A DNA stretch of 64,000 nt from Shouchella patagoniensis (GCF_002019705.1 NZ_KV917377.1:1238565-1302564); one strand, 5' to 3'. Shown: positions 33,345-42,664, counted from the first letter of the stretch. Notes: a model not told the origin generated them from the sequence alone. A program made the numbers and translations.

Positions 33345-34753
33345 TAGCCTTCCCCTTTCTGAGCTCTTCGTCTTTTTCTTTCTTCCATTAAGCTTGCAAT
33401 TTCTTGCTTCGCAGCTTGGACATCTTCTGGCTCTTCTAACTCATTGCTTGAAGCTTGATTTGCTTTCTCACTCTGCTCCTGGACAAGCCATTTGGGCAAT
33501 TTATCTTGCCTAGAGTTCCGTCTTGACGTGTTTGTTTTCTTCGCCATAGCCTCTGTTTGTTTTTGCTTGTCTTCTTTTACAAGGCGCATCGCTTCTGGTA
33601 CGGTTTTGATTTTCTTTCTCTTCCAGTGTCCAGCGATTTTTAACATGAATGGTCTTGATAATTTCATATCATTTCGAAATAACACAGAATCAATCATGAC
33701 GTTAACGACACCTGGGTTAAGCATATAATCAACGATTAGTTCTTCAATGATTTTAACGTCTGCTGGTGCCACTGAGGCGCCATCCTGTCTCATCTCCAAT
33801 AAAGTGATTGGTGCTGTCTCCTCATAAAAAAGTGTTACTCTCTCTTCTTCGGTTGTTGGTTCCTTTACTACAGTTCTCTGACCAACGGATTGACTTCTCA
33901 GACCAAGTGCTGGAGCTTGAGAACTACTTTCAAGCTTATACCACGTCTGAATCGTCTCCCTCAAATCATTTGCTTGCAATGATTCCCCCATTGCAGCACG
34001 TTCAATTAAATTCGCCATTGTCAGTGGTTCTACTTGATAAACAAATGCAAGTTTATTTATTAATTCAATCATGTCAGATGTCAAAAATTCATCAGGAACA
34101 ACAAAGCTAGATAGGGATTGCTTCATCAATTCAAAATCAAACCCTTTAAATGTAAGGCCTGCTTTATCACGGCCAATCACTTCAGTCTGGTGTCCATTAA
34201 ATGCTTCGACGTCCTCATTCATCAATTTGGGTTGCATTTCTGAATGAGTTAATGATGTGAATACGTCTGAGAAAGAATGTGTCACTTCTTCAAATGCCGC
34301 ATAGTCTATTCTCTCCAGTAAAAACCGCTCTCTAATCGCACGATAACCTTTTTTACCTAAACGGTTAAACAGGAATACACTTAGGACATCATCATTAAAA
34401 AAAACGTGGGGTTTCATTGGCGGCTGTAATTCATAAACGAAAAAGCGCTCTTGTTCATCTTTACGTTGATACGTCCTTAATAAATCAATTGCTTCAAGTT
34501 TCTTACGCGCCTCGAGTAACTCTGCCATATCTTGCCCAAGCATTAAACTTAAGTGTTGATGCGTATGGCGATCACTTACGAACATCCCCGTTGGTAATTG
34601 AGAAAGAAGGCTTCGATACAAGCCCGTCGCTTTCGCACCAATTAAAGGTTGATAAAGTAAAGTAAGTAAGTGAAGGTCAATATCAGAAATAAAATCAGCT
34701 AAGCGAACAGAGAACGGATCAACTGGCAACACTTCTTTCCAATGCCATGTCAT
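33344..34753 (-). CDS. dnaB: Replication initiation and membrane attachment protein DnaB
   Basis: This is the Bacillus-type DnaB (a helicase loader partner, not the helicase). The 469 residues include the N-terminal winged-helix tetramer domain (FISDIDLHLLTLLYQPLIGAKATGLY) and a C-terminal DDBH2 region (about 340-400), then a charged tail of Lys, Arg and Glu. It works with DnaD and DnaI at oriC and at restart sites. It is followed by dnaI with overlap. A terminator after nrdR lies just upstream, so it may have its own promoter or rely on read-through. Confidence 0.92.
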   Translation of the reverse strand: MTWHWKEVLPVDPFSVRLADFISDIDLHLLTLLYQPLIGAKATGLYRSLLSQLPTGMFVSDRHTHQHLSLMLGQDMAELLEARKKLEAIDLLRTYQRKDEQERFFVYELQPPMKPHVFFNDDVLSVFLFNRLGKKGYRAIRERFLLERIDYAAFEEVTHSFSDVFTSLTHSEMQPKLMNEDVEAFNGHQTEVIGRDKAGLTFKGFDFELMKQSLSSFVVPDEFLTSDMIELINKLAFVYQVEPLTMANLIERAAMGESLQANDLRETIQTWYKLESSSQAPALGLRSQSVGQRTVVKEPTTEEERVTLFYEETAPITLLEMRQDGASVAPADVKIIEELIVDYMLNPGVVNVMIDSVLFRNDMKLSRPFMLKIAGHWKRKKIKTVPEAMRLVKEDKQKQTEAMAKKTNTSRRNSRQDKLPKWLVQEQSEKANQASSNELEEPEDVQAAKQEIASLMEERKRRRAQKGEG

Positions 34754-34771
34754 GAAAGTTCGCTCCTTTCG

Positions 34772-34811
34772 GCAAAAAAGAGCTTAAAGCGCAGCTCCGC
34801 TTTAGCTCCTT
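34772..34811 (-). terminator. Terminator after nrdR
   Basis: On the minus strand GAGCTAAAGCG (34808-34798) pairs with CGCTTTAAGCTC (34791-34780) and is followed by TTTTTTG. Confidence 0.75.
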
Positions 34812-35267
34812 TTAGTTTTTATTCATTAAATCCGTCAGTTCTTTTATAAATACATTAATGTCTTTAAATTGTCTATAAACAGATGCAAATCGAACGTAGG
34901 CTACATCATCAACTGTCGCTAAACGCTCCATCACACGTTCCCCAACATCTTGACTGCGGACTTCTTTTTCACCTTCATTGCGTAAAGTACGTTCCACTTG
35001 GACGACAATTTCCTCTAATTTCTCAATTGGCACAGGCCTTTTCTCACAAGCCCTTACAAGTCCGCGTAACATTTTTTCTTTGCTGAACTCTTCACGCATG
35101 CCGTCCTTCTTAACAATTAATAAAGGTGTCTCTTCCACCGTTTCAAAAGTAGTGAAACGCTGTAAACAATGCTCGCACTCTCGTCGCCGTTTGATTGAGC
35201 GACTTTCATCACTTGGTCTCGAATCAAGTACTCTTGTTCCGTTATGGTGACATTTTGGACATCGCAT
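34812..35267 (-). CDS. nrdR: Transcriptional repressor NrdR
   Basis: NrdR represses ribonucleotide reductase genes in response to ATP and dATP. The 151-residue protein has an N-terminal zinc ribbon (CPKCHH...CEHCLQR, cysteines at 3, 6, 31, 34) and an ATP-cone domain ([19 protein letters not shown]). The ATG follows GGAGATGATGAA. It stands between the uncharacterised gene at 35346 and dnaB, as in B. subtilis. Confidence 0.95.
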   Translation of the reverse strand: MRCPKCHHNGTRVLDSRPSDESRSIKRRRECEHCLQRFTTFETVEETPLLIVKKDGMREEFSKEKMLRGLVRACEKRPVPIEKLEEIVVQVERTLRNEGEKEVRSQDVGERVMERLATVDDVAYVRFASVYRQFKDINVFIKELTDLMNKN

Positions 35268-35345
35268 TTCATCATCTCCATCTGTGCCACATGGACATTA
35301 TTCGTTTCCCCTATCATAGTAAAAAAACACTTATGTGGCAAGCAT

Positions 35346-35747
35346 TTATAAAAGCTCGCTTCCAAGTGCTGAACCGACATATGGTAGTGACTGATCTAGT
35401 TCTTTATAAAGTGCTAAAGTCAGTTTTCTACTGTAGCCAAAATCACTCGGTAATGCGGTTTCCGTTGCGCAAGAAAAATCAACTGCAGTACGATAAGGTT
35501 TCACAGTGATGACCGAAACAACAAGCAATACTTTTTTACCTGAAGTTGTTTGCGCAACGATCTCACCCCGATCTTCTTCGCTTCGTTTGATCGAAAACCC
35601 ACGCTGCTTGACAACGTCTTCTACTGCACGCATGGCTTTATCTTTTGTTGTTTTGTAGTAACGCGTTTGCAACTCCTTTACCGGGTGTTCTTCACCTGTT
35701 TCTGTTCTTGTACTAACCATTCGGTTAAATGTGTCGCGGATGCCCAC
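35346..35747 (-). CDS. Conserved cytosolic protein of unknown function
   Basis: The 133-residue product reads GIRDTFNRMVSTRTETG at its start and has LQTRYYKTTKDKAMRAVEDVV, then RGEIVAQTTSGKKVLLVVSVITVKPYRTAVDF. It resembles small cytosolic proteins found at this place between speD and nrdR in Bacillus. GTG at 35747 is chosen: GAGG lies five bases upstream, and a frame extending to 35888 would begin inside the speD terminator. A possible -10 TATGAT lies near 35785. Function is unknown. Confidence 0.65.
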   Translation of the reverse strand: MGIRDTFNRMVSTRTETGEEHPVKELQTRYYKTTKDKAMRAVEDVVKQRGFSIKRSEEDRGEIVAQTTSGKKVLLVVSVITVKPYRTAVDFSCATETALPSDFGYSRKLTLALYKELDQSLPYVGSALGSELL

Positions 35748-35867
35748 GTTTACCTCAACTCCCTTTACAAGGCCTTTTCCTTTATCATACCATAACTCAA
35801 GCCTTGCGAAGGAATCTGTTTCTTTAAAGTGGGAATTGTTTTTCAAAAGCATTACCCATACCATACA

Positions 35868-35900
35868 AACTAAAAAAAGCGCCATCAATTGGCGCTTTCC
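35868..35900 (-). terminator. Terminator of speD
   Basis: AAAGCGCCA and TGGCGCTTT (about 35877-35898) form a hairpin with a six-base loop, followed on the minus strand by TTTTTTTAG. Confidence 0.8.
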
Positions 35901-35906
35901 ATTTAT

Positions 35907-36299
35907 TTAACGAGCACTTTGGCTCATTTCAACTCGTTTGTCAACTTTAATCGGACCCATTCCACGAGGCAATTCAAGCACTTCGCTTGTTTTTGCATTT
36001 AGCTCTTTTGCAATAAAATCAGCTGCAACATTTGGATCAATTACTGGTCCACATGTATACACGTCAATACTTGCATAGCCATGTTCAGGAAAACTGTGAA
36101 TGGTTAAGTGTGATTCCGAAATAATAACGACACCACTAACCCCTTGAGGAGCAAACTTGTGAAAAGCAACTTCCCTAACTTCAGCGCCCGCTTTTAATGC
36201 GGCATTTACAAATACTTGCTCAATAAACTCCATATTGTTTAATTTCTCTATGTCACAACCCCAAAGCTCTGAAATGACATGACGACCCATTGTATCCAT
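35907..36299 (-). CDS. speD: S-adenosylmethionine decarboxylase proenzyme (class 1B)
   Basis: SpeD makes decarboxylated AdoMet for spermidine synthesis. The 130-residue proenzyme cleaves itself between E62 and S63 ([12 protein letters not shown]) to create the pyruvoyl group; C83 (DVYTCG) is the conserved proton donor, and H68 is also kept. Length is as in B. subtilis. The ATG at 36299 follows AAAGGGGG at nine bases. The leader is long and structured (see the feature at 36308-36401). It lies downstream of gapB, but with a terminator between. Confidence 0.95.
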   Translation of the reverse strand: MDTMGRHVISELWGCDIEKLNNMEFIEQVFVNAALKAGAEVREVAFHKFAPQGVSGVVIISESHLTIHSFPEHGYASIDVYTCGPVIDPNVAADFIAKELNAKTSEVLELPRGMGPIKVDKRVEMSQSAR

Positions 36300-36307
36300 T
36301 TAAACAT

Positions 36308-36401
36308 CCCCCTTTATCGAAATTCGCCATGCATCAAAAGTGCATGTAGGATCGCCTCCGTACAGGGGGGAAAGTTAGTCCTAAGAGGTCCTAACCCATG
36401 C
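36308..36401 (-). promoter_or_regulatory. Structured leader of speD with three-codon reading frame
   Basis: Between the gapB terminator and speD the minus strand has, in order: a stem GTTAG...CTAAC with inner CCT-CTT-AGG (36376-36401); a run of six C (36365-36370) complementary to the speD ribosome binding site AGGGGG (36308-36313); a GGAGG (36355-36359) nine bases before an ATG that encodes Met-His-Phe-stop (36334-36345); and a CATGCA...TGCATG hairpin. Sequestration of the speD site and a leader peptide are possible. No known riboswitch is recognised. Confidence 0.4.
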
Positions 36402-36404
36402 TGC

Positions 36405-36446
36405 AAGAAAAACGAATCCCGTTTTTAAACGAACTCACGGGATTCA
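36405..36446 (-). terminator. Terminator of gapB
   Basis: On the minus strand GAATCCCGT pairs with ACGGGATTC and is followed by GTTTTTCTT. Confidence 0.7.
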
Positions 36447-36504
36447 GTATACTTGTTTTATATAATGAATGCAACTGTATCTTTGAAAATAACTGGCTTT
36501 TCTA

Positions 36505-37539
36505 CTAGGATGCTGAATGAATTTCTTTTTTTACCATCATTCGGTCTGCAACATAATTCATTAAATCAACGACTCGACATGAATAACCCCATTCATTGTC
36601 ATACCATGCTAATACTTTGATTTGTCTTCCATTAAGAACTGCTGTCGATAAACCATCGATAACAGCTGACTGCTCTTCACCATTAAAATCAATTGATACA
36701 AGTGGCTCGCTCGTATAGCCAAGTATACCCTTTAACGAGTGATTGGCCGCATTAACAAATGCTCTATTAACATCTTCTGGACTCACGTCTGTTTTTACTT
36801 GAACCACTAGATCAACAAGCGATACATTTGGCGTAGGCACCCGTAAAGCCATGCCCGTCAATTTCCCTTCTAGCTGTGGCAATACTTTCGAAATCGCAGT
36901 TGCTGCACCAGTAGATGTTGGAATAATTGATTGCCCACACGCTCGCGCACGGCGCAAATCTTTATGAGGATTATCAATGTTCTTTTGATCGTTTGTATAA
37001 GAATGAACTGTTGTCATCATTCCACTTTCAATTCCAAAGGTTTCATCAAGTACTTTTACAACAGGGCCAAGACAGTTTGTTGTACACGAAGCATTTGAAA
37101 GAATCGCATGTTCGTTTTCGTTGTAATCGTTTTCGTTAACACCCATTACAATTGTCGCATCTTCACCTTTAGCCGGGGCAGTAATAATAACTTTTTTGGC
37201 CCCCGCATCTAAATGATAACCTGCGGTTTCTCTTGTTTTGAATTTGCCTGTTGCCTCAATCACAATATCAATTCCAAGCTCTTCCCAAGGTAATTTTCTC
37301 GGATCGCGCTCTGCAAGCAAACGAATTTCTGTACCGTTTACATAAAGATTCCCATCTTTTGCATAAACATCTGCCATAAAAGGACCATGCATTGAATCAT
37401 ATTTAATTAAATGCGCAAGCGTTTCCGCTGGATATGAAGCATTAATTGCTGTAATTTCTGCTTTTCCTTCCAAGAATGCTTTTCTAAAAACCATTCTCCC
37501 AATTCTTCCAAAACCATTAATCGCCATTTTTACTTTCAT
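36505..37539 (-). CDS. gapB: Glyceraldehyde-3-phosphate dehydrogenase, gluconeogenic
   Basis: The 344-residue enzyme has the nucleotide-binding GFGRIGR (9-15) and the catalytic C152 in SNASCTTNC. At the end of the second strand it reads AINASYPAET where NAD-specific glycolytic enzymes have an Asp; loss of that residue goes with NADP use, so this is GapB rather than GapA. It works in gluconeogenesis. ATG at 37539 is chosen, as GAAAGGA is eight bases before and it gives MKVKMAINGFGR; extension to 37614 would pass through the leader. A CcpN-type operator lies at its promoter. Confidence 0.94.
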   Translation of the reverse strand: MKVKMAINGFGRIGRMVFRKAFLEGKAEITAINASYPAETLAHLIKYDSMHGPFMADVYAKDGNLYVNGTEIRLLAERDPRKLPWEELGIDIVIEATGKFKTRETAGYHLDAGAKKVIITAPAKGEDATIVMGVNENDYNENEHAILSNASCTTNCLGPVVKVLDETFGIESGMMTTVHSYTNDQKNIDNPHKDLRRARACGQSIIPTSTGAATAISKVLPQLEGKLTGMALRVPTPNVSLVDLVVQVKTDVSPEDVNRAFVNAANHSLKGILGYTSEPLVSIDFNGEEQSAVIDGLSTAVLNGRQIKVLAWYDNEWGYSCRVVDLMNYVADRMMVKKEIHSAS

Positions 37540-37596
37540 TGATTTCATCCTTTCGGTCTGAAATGTGACATCACTTTTACTATTATTATATGAATT

Positions 37597-37607
37597 AGTA
37601 TAACACA
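37597..37607 (-). promoter_or_regulatory. CcpN-type operator at the gapB promoter
   Basis: On the minus strand TGTGTTATACT matches the consensus reported for the repressor CcpN in B. subtilis (TRTGHYATAYW) at all eleven positions. Its TATACT end would also serve as the -10 of the promoter. In B. subtilis CcpN represses gapB and pckA on glycolytic carbon sources. Confidence 0.65.
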
Positions 37608-37645
37608 AATACACAATTAATCATCAATTATTTTAAATTTAGGCG

Positions 37646-37684
37646 TAAAAAAGAGTCGCCTTATGTAAAAGCGACTCTTTTTAA
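37646..37684 (-). terminator. Terminator of coaE
   Basis: AGAGTCGC (37652-37659) and GCGACTCT (37671-37678) form a hairpin; minus-strand transcription runs into TTTTTTACG. The stop codon of coaE is in the loop. Confidence 0.8.
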
Positions 37685-38254
37685 AGCTTGATCGAGCTGA
37701 TCATACGTATTTTCTTTTGAACCGCTGTTATCAATAACAAGATCGGCTTTTTTTGTTTTGTCTTCTAATGGAAGTTGAGAAGCAATTCGTTGCATCGCAT
37801 CTTTCTCATTTGATTGATCTCTTTTTATTAATCGTAACAACTGCGTTTGTTTGTCTACATAAACAACCCAAACTTCATCAACTAAATAAAAAAGCTCCCC
37901 TTCAACTAATAGAGGTATATCAAGCACGATAAGAGGGTGCCCAGCTCGAACAAGTTCATCTGATTGGCGCTTCATTTCTATTCGAACAGCAGGGTGTACA
38001 ATATTATTTAAGATTTTTCGCTTTTCTTCATCAGCAAAAATAATTGAACCAAGCGCCTTTCTGTCTAAAGTACCTTCATCTGTCAGAATTTCACGACCAA
38101 ATGCTTGAATAATTTGATTTAATGCCAGTTCTCCCGGCTCTACAACTTGTCGTGAAATCACATCTGCATCTATAACAGGTACGCCTTTATCCATTAAGTA
38201 TTTGGACGCAAGGGATTTCCCACTTGCAATACCGCCAGTCAATCCAATTTTCAC
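37661..38254 (-). CDS. coaE: Dephospho-CoA kinase
   Basis: CoaE phosphorylates dephospho-CoA in the last step of coenzyme A synthesis. The 197-residue P-loop kinase has GLTGGIASGKS at 4-14, DADVISRQVVEPG (about 29-41) and the LVLDIPLLVE segment (about 110). The start is GTG at 38254, with AAAGGGG upstream. It follows ytaF, mutM and polA on the same strand, as in B. subtilis. Confidence 0.96.
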   Translation of the reverse strand: MKIGLTGGIASGKSLASKYLMDKGVPVIDADVISRQVVEPGELALNQIIQAFGREILTDEGTLDRKALGSIIFADEEKRKILNNIVHPAVRIEMKRQSDELVRAGHPLIVLDIPLLVEGELFYLVDEVWVVYVDKQTQLLRLIKRDQSNEKDAMQRIASQLPLEDKTKKADLVIDNSGSKENTYDQLDQALKRVAFT

Positions 38255-38271
38255 GAGTTTTTACCCCTTTG

Positions 38272-38895
38272 TTACAATTTAAATACACCAATAATAATTA
38301 ACAGCAATCCTGGAATAAACGACATTCTCCTAACCCATTTTAAATGAGCCATTTGATAACCACCAAATGTACCTAACGAAACAAATAATGCGCTTAGTAT
38401 AGCTACTGATAAAGCTAAGCCAACTGGTGAGAAGCCCATCAAAGCAGCTGCAATACCGGCACCAAATGCATCTAAGGATAAAGCTAACCCGAGTAAGAAG
38501 GCTTCTTTTCCTGTTACTGTTCCCGACGAGTCGATATCTGCCGTTTCTGGGTCGCGTAAAATATGAATAACAAACCCAAACATTCGGACTGTAAAGTCTA
38601 CACCCGTACGTCCGGATTTTTCAAGTCGTTCTTTTTTTGGTCTATACGTCTCATATAACGCCCAACATCCAATCAAAATGAGAATAATCGCTCCTGTTGC
38701 TTCTGCAAATTGTGGTGATAACCATACAGACAATGCAGTACCTACACTCATTGCAATTAATATCGATACACCCGAACATACTGCGATAAACAATAACGAA
38801 AGCAACGGAATTTTAATACGACGCATGCCATATGTTAATCCTACACCAAAACTATCAAGGCTAAGCGCCACGGCTAGCAAAATAAATGCTGACAA
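38272..38895 (-). CDS. ytaF: Sporulation membrane protein YtaF (MntP-like)
   Basis: The 207-residue protein has six membrane spans in two repeats, each with the motif ALSLDSFGVG (about 9-18) or ALSLDAFGAG (about 139-148), which is the MntP/DUF204 signature with buried Asp. MntP exports manganese; YtaF is the Bacillus sporulation form, with substrate unproven. The start is TTG at 38895, after GGAGGG. It lies between mutM and coaE, in the B. subtilis order. Confidence 0.9.
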   Translation of the reverse strand: MSAFILLAVALSLDSFGVGLTYGMRRIKIPLLSLLFIAVCSGVSILIAMSVGTALSVWLSPQFAEATGAIILILIGCWALYETYRPKKERLEKSGRTGVDFTVRMFGFVIHILRDPETADIDSSGTVTGKEAFLLGLALSLDAFGAGIAAALMGFSPVGLALSVAILSALFVSLGTFGGYQMAHLKWVRRMSFIPGLLLIIIGVFKL

Positions 38896-38956
38896 AGAAA
38901 ACCCTCCTGCCTATTTCAATGTTTGCAAATAGTATATGGAAGGGACTTATTCAATG

Positions 38957-39781
38957 TTAATGCTGGCAGTTAAGACAAAAGTGAGTACCCCTGCCTCCAA
39001 CGACCGTTTTTTCGATTAAGGAACCGCATTTCTTGCAAGGCTCCCCTTTTTTTCCGTAGACGTTCAAACTTTGTTGAAACATCCCCATTTCGCCTTGACC
39101 ATTGACGTAAGACTTTATTGAGCTTCCACCTGCATCCACGGCTTCTTGCAACGTCTGTTTGATTTCTGTGTATAATACCGCCATTTCTTTGGCACTTAGA
39201 GATGAAGCAACGCGTACAGGCATAATACCTGCACGAAACAGTGCTTCATCAACATAAATATTTCCTAAACCAACAACGGTTTTTTGATCAAGTAACGCCG
39301 TTTTAATTGCACGATTTGACTTTTTGTATGCTTGAGTTAATACATCAACAGTAAATTGATCAGAGAACGGTTCAACACCTAATTGCGACAGTGGCATAAC
39401 CGTTTCTTCGTCTCCTTTAGCGAAAACATGCATCGTCCCAAACTTTCTTACATCTGCATACCGCAATTCAGTCCCATCCGTGAACGAAAAGGTAACGTGT
39501 GTATGTTTTGTTTTTTCTTCACTTGGATCATACAATCCATAACGCCCCTCCATACGAAGATGAGAGACGAGAACATGGTCTGTCAAAATAAATAGTAGAA
39601 ACTTCCCTCTACGTTTCACGTCTTCGATTGTTTGACCAGCAAGTAGAAGAGTAAATTGCTGGACGTCGTCTGGTTTTTTAATGATCTTCGGCCATTCCAC
39701 TGCTATATCCTTAATTGTTTTCCCGACAACAAGTTGTAAAAGCGTGCGACGCACCGTCTCTACTTCAGGTAATTCTGGCAT
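38957..39781 (-). CDS. mutM: Formamidopyrimidine-DNA glycosylase
   Basis: Fpg removes 8-oxoguanine and cuts the strand. The 274-residue protein has the N-terminal catalytic proline and glutamate in MPELPEVETVRR, K at 60 in KRRGKFLLF, the H2TH region (GLGNIYVDEALF) and a C-terminal zinc finger CKKCGSLI...CLNC. It starts 12 bases after polA, with GGAGAAATAAA before the ATG, so is cotranscribed. Confidence 0.97.
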   Translation of the reverse strand: MPELPEVETVRRTLLQLVVGKTIKDIAVEWPKIIKKPDDVQQFTLLLAGQTIEDVKRRGKFLLFILTDHVLVSHLRMEGRYGLYDPSEEKTKHTHVTFSFTDGTELRYADVRKFGTMHVFAKGDEETVMPLSQLGVEPFSDQFTVDVLTQAYKKSNRAIKTALLDQKTVVGLGNIYVDEALFRAGIMPVRVASSLSAKEMAVLYTEIKQTLQEAVDAGGSSIKSYVNGQGEMGMFQQSLNVYGKKGEPCKKCGSLIEKTVVGGRGTHFCLNCQH

Positions 39782-39792
39782 TTTATTTCTCC

Positions 39793-42426
39793 TTACTTTG
39801 CGTCATACCAAGATGCTCCACTTGATACATCTACTTTTAGTGGCACATCAAGTTTAAGCGCATTTTCCATTACATCAGCAACCATTTCTTTTAATTCCGC
39901 AACATCTTCCTTAGCAACCTCAAAAATCAATTCATCATGCACTTGCAAGAGCATCGTAGCTTTTAAGTCTGATTCCTCGAGTCTCTTGCTCATTTGTACC
40001 ATCGCCAACTTAATTATATCAGCAGCCGTCCCTTGAATTGGTGTATTCATTGCAGTTCGTTCTGCAAAGCTTCGTTGGTTAAAATTCCGGCTTGCAAGCT
40101 CTGGCAAATAACGCCGTCGTGCTAATAACGTCTGCACAAATCCTTTTTCCTTTGCTTCGTTAACAACATTTTCCATATAGGCTTTTACATCTGGATAACT
40201 CGACAGGTAGCGATCAATAAATTCTTTAGCTTCTTTCCTTGTTATACTTAAGTTCTGTGATAGACCATAATCACTTATTCCGTAAACAATTCCAAAGTTA
40301 ACCGCTTTTGCACTTCTTCTCATTAGATCGGTAACCTCTTCATGCTCAACGTGAAAAACATCCATTGCCGTTTTCGTATGAATGTCCATATCCTCTAAGA
40401 ATGCTTCTTTCATTCGTTCATCACCTGAAATATGTGCTAGCACACGAAGCTCAATTTGAGAGTAATCTGCGGAAACAATTGACCACTCTTCATTTGAGGC
40501 AATAAAAGCTCTACGAATTTTCCGCCCCTCTTCTAAACGAATTGGGATATTTTGCAAGTTCGGATCCGTGGATGACAACCGACCTGTTTGAGTTAACGCT
40601 TGATTAAAGCGTGTATGAACTTTATTTGTCTTTTCATCAGCGACTTTGAGTAACCCCTCAATATAAGTGGAATAGAGTTTCCCAAGTTGTCGATAGAGCA
40701 AGATATGTTCAATTACTGGATGAGAACCCGACAATTTTTCAAGCACATCCGCACTTGTTGAATAACCCGTCTTTGTTTTTTTAACAGGTGGCAAACCCAG
40801 TGTCTCAAATAAGATGTGACCCAACTGTTTAGGAGAATTAATATTAAACGTTTCTCCCGCTTCTTCATGTATTTTATTTTCTAATGAAGCTAATCGTTCA
40901 GATAAATCATCACCCATCGCTATTAATTGATCACGATCAACGCGAACGCCCTCTTTTTCCATCCTACCGAGAACAATTGATAGTGGCATTTCCAAATCAA
41001 ATAATAGTTCATATTGCTCGTTTTCCCTTAATTCTTCTTCGAGTAATTCCTTTAATTGAAACATGGCGTGCGCTTTTCGACAAAGATGTTCCGCAAGTAC
41101 CTGTTCATCCGGAAGTGCTTGTTTTGCCCCTTTTCCATACACAGTCTCATCATCTTGCACACTGCCTGTCCCTTTTCTAGAAGAAATATCACTAATTTCA
41201 TGAGAAGACAATGACGGATCAAGTAAATAAGAAGCCATTTGTAAATCAAAATCTACACCATTTAATTCAATACCTTGCCAAGCAAGAGCTACTACCGCTT
41301 TTTTTGCATCAAACAACCATTTCTTTTCACGCTCTGATTTCATATATGCTTTAAACAAGTCTGACTCTACTGCTTTGCTTGTTGGAATATAAAATTGACC
41401 GTTTTTATTCGCGATCGAGATTCCAACAATATCTGCATGATGATAGTGTTCTCCTAATACCTCAACGACAAGTGCAGAAGGTGACACAAGATGATTTTCT
41501 GTCAGTTCTTCTATGATTTCTATAGACAGGTGTTCCATCTCCACTGGATTATCTTCTTCATCTTCGCCACCATTTAAACGTCCTAACAATGAGGCAAAAG
41601 AAAGTTGTTTAAAGGCCTCTTTTGCTTCCTTATAGTCATATCCTTCATAAGCTAGTTCACTTATCTTTTCTTCTAAAGGCACATCAAGTTTAATTGTTGC
41701 TAGTTCTTTACTAAGCAGTGCTTGTTCTTTATTTTCTTCTAAACGTTCCTTAAGTTTTTTTCCAGATACTTTATCAATCGAGTCTAGCACTGTTTCAACA
41801 TTTTTAAATTCTCCCAAAAGCTTTAGCGCCGTTTTTTCACCAACACCAGGTACACCAGGAATATTGTCTGAGGTATCGCCCATTAGACCTTTTAAATCGA
41901 TGATCTGTTTTGGCTTTAAGCCGTATCGTTCATCAATCTTCGCTTCATTATATCGATCTACTTCTGTAATTCCTTTTTTTGTTAGCACCACTTCAACATT
42001 ATCACCAACGAGCTGTAGCAAGTCTTTATCACCAGTAATAACAACAACTTCATACCCGTCTTTTGCTGCTTCTGTCGCAGCAGTTCCGATAATATCATCT
42101 GCTTCGTAATCAATTGCTTCGTAACGTTTAATTGAGAATGCATCAAGCATTTGATGGATCAATGGAATTTGTCCAGACAACTCTGATGGAGTCTTCTGCC
42201 TAGTCCCCTTATAAGCTGCGTATGTTTTATGGCGGAATGTGGATTTACCCGCATCAAATGCGACTAATAAATGCGTCGGCTTTTCGTCCTCCAAAACTTT
42301 TAATAACATTGTAGTAAAGCCATACACAGCATTTGTATAATCACCTTTCTCATTGCTAAGCAACGGCAATGCAAAAAAGGCTCGGTAGGCAATGCTATTG
42401 CCGTCAATAAGTACTAATTTCTTCAC
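39793..42426 (-). CDS. polA: DNA polymerase I
   Basis: Pol I fills gaps in repair and Okazaki processing. The 877 residues have the 5'-3' exonuclease (KKLVLIDGNSIAYR to about 290), a degenerate 3'-5' exonuclease-like domain (about 300-460) that lacks the metal-binding Asp and Glu, and the polymerase domain (SADYSQIELRVLAHISGD; QVHDELIFEV). GTG at 42426 is chosen, with AAAGGGG upstream; the ATG at 42456 lies only 9 bases beyond the -10 element. Loss of proofreading residues is usual in Bacillus PolA. Confidence 0.96.
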   Translation of the reverse strand: MKKLVLIDGNSIAYRAFFALPLLSNEKGDYTNAVYGFTTMLLKVLEDEKPTHLLVAFDAGKSTFRHKTYAAYKGTRQKTPSELSGQIPLIHQMLDAFSIKRYEAIDYEADDIIGTAATEAAKDGYEVVVITGDKDLLQLVGDNVEVVLTKKGITEVDRYNEAKIDERYGLKPKQIIDLKGLMGDTSDNIPGVPGVGEKTALKLLGEFKNVETVLDSIDKVSGKKLKERLEENKEQALLSKELATIKLDVPLEEKISELAYEGYDYKEAKEAFKQLSFASLLGRLNGGEDEEDNPVEMEHLSIEIIEELTENHLVSPSALVVEVLGEHYHHADIVGISIANKNGQFYIPTSKAVESDLFKAYMKSEREKKWLFDAKKAVVALAWQGIELNGVDFDLQMASYLLDPSLSSHEISDISSRKGTGSVQDDETVYGKGAKQALPDEQVLAEHLCRKAHAMFQLKELLEEELRENEQYELLFDLEMPLSIVLGRMEKEGVRVDRDQLIAMGDDLSERLASLENKIHEEAGETFNINSPKQLGHILFETLGLPPVKKTKTGYSTSADVLEKLSGSHPVIEHILLYRQLGKLYSTYIEGLLKVADEKTNKVHTRFNQALTQTGRLSSTDPNLQNIPIRLEEGRKIRRAFIASNEEWSIVSADYSQIELRVLAHISGDERMKEAFLEDMDIHTKTAMDVFHVEHEEVTDLMRRSAKAVNFGIVYGISDYGLSQNLSITRKEAKEFIDRYLSSYPDVKAYMENVVNEAKEKGFVQTLLARRRYLPELASRNFNQRSFAERTAMNTPIQGTAADIIKLAMVQMSKRLEESDLKATMLLQVHDELIFEVAKEDVAELKEMVADVMENALKLDVPLKVDVSSGASWYDAK

Positions 42427-42464
42427 TCGGGATCTGCCCCTTTCTCGTCTGTACATGTGTAGCT

Positions 42465-42474
42465 ATTGTACCAT
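42465..42474 (-). promoter_or_regulatory. Extended -10 promoter of polA
   Basis: On the minus strand TGG TACAAT (TACAAT at 42465-42470) forms an extended -10 with no strong -35. Confidence 0.4.
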
Positions 42475-42526
42475 AACGAGCTTGAAAGGAAAAAGAAACG
42501 GGAACGAATGTACGCAAAAGAAAAAG

Positions 42527-42560
42527 AAAAAGAGACAAGAGCCAATGGCTCTTGTCTTAA
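42527..42560 (-). terminator. Terminator of phoPR
   Basis: AGACAAGAGCC (42533-42543) and GGCTCTTGTCT (42547-42557) form an 11-bp hairpin with a 3-base loop; the minus strand continues CTTTTTCTTTTTC. A second smaller repeat, GATCAGC...GCTGATC, lies between it and the phoR stop, without a minus-strand T tract. Confidence 0.75.
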
Positions 42561-42664
42561 CATAGGGTCGATCAGCAGAGGGTACGCTGATCATTTTCTT
42601 AACCGTTCTATTTTAGTTTAAAACGATTACGTAAACGAGGTATAAACAGATTGTAAAGATATGG

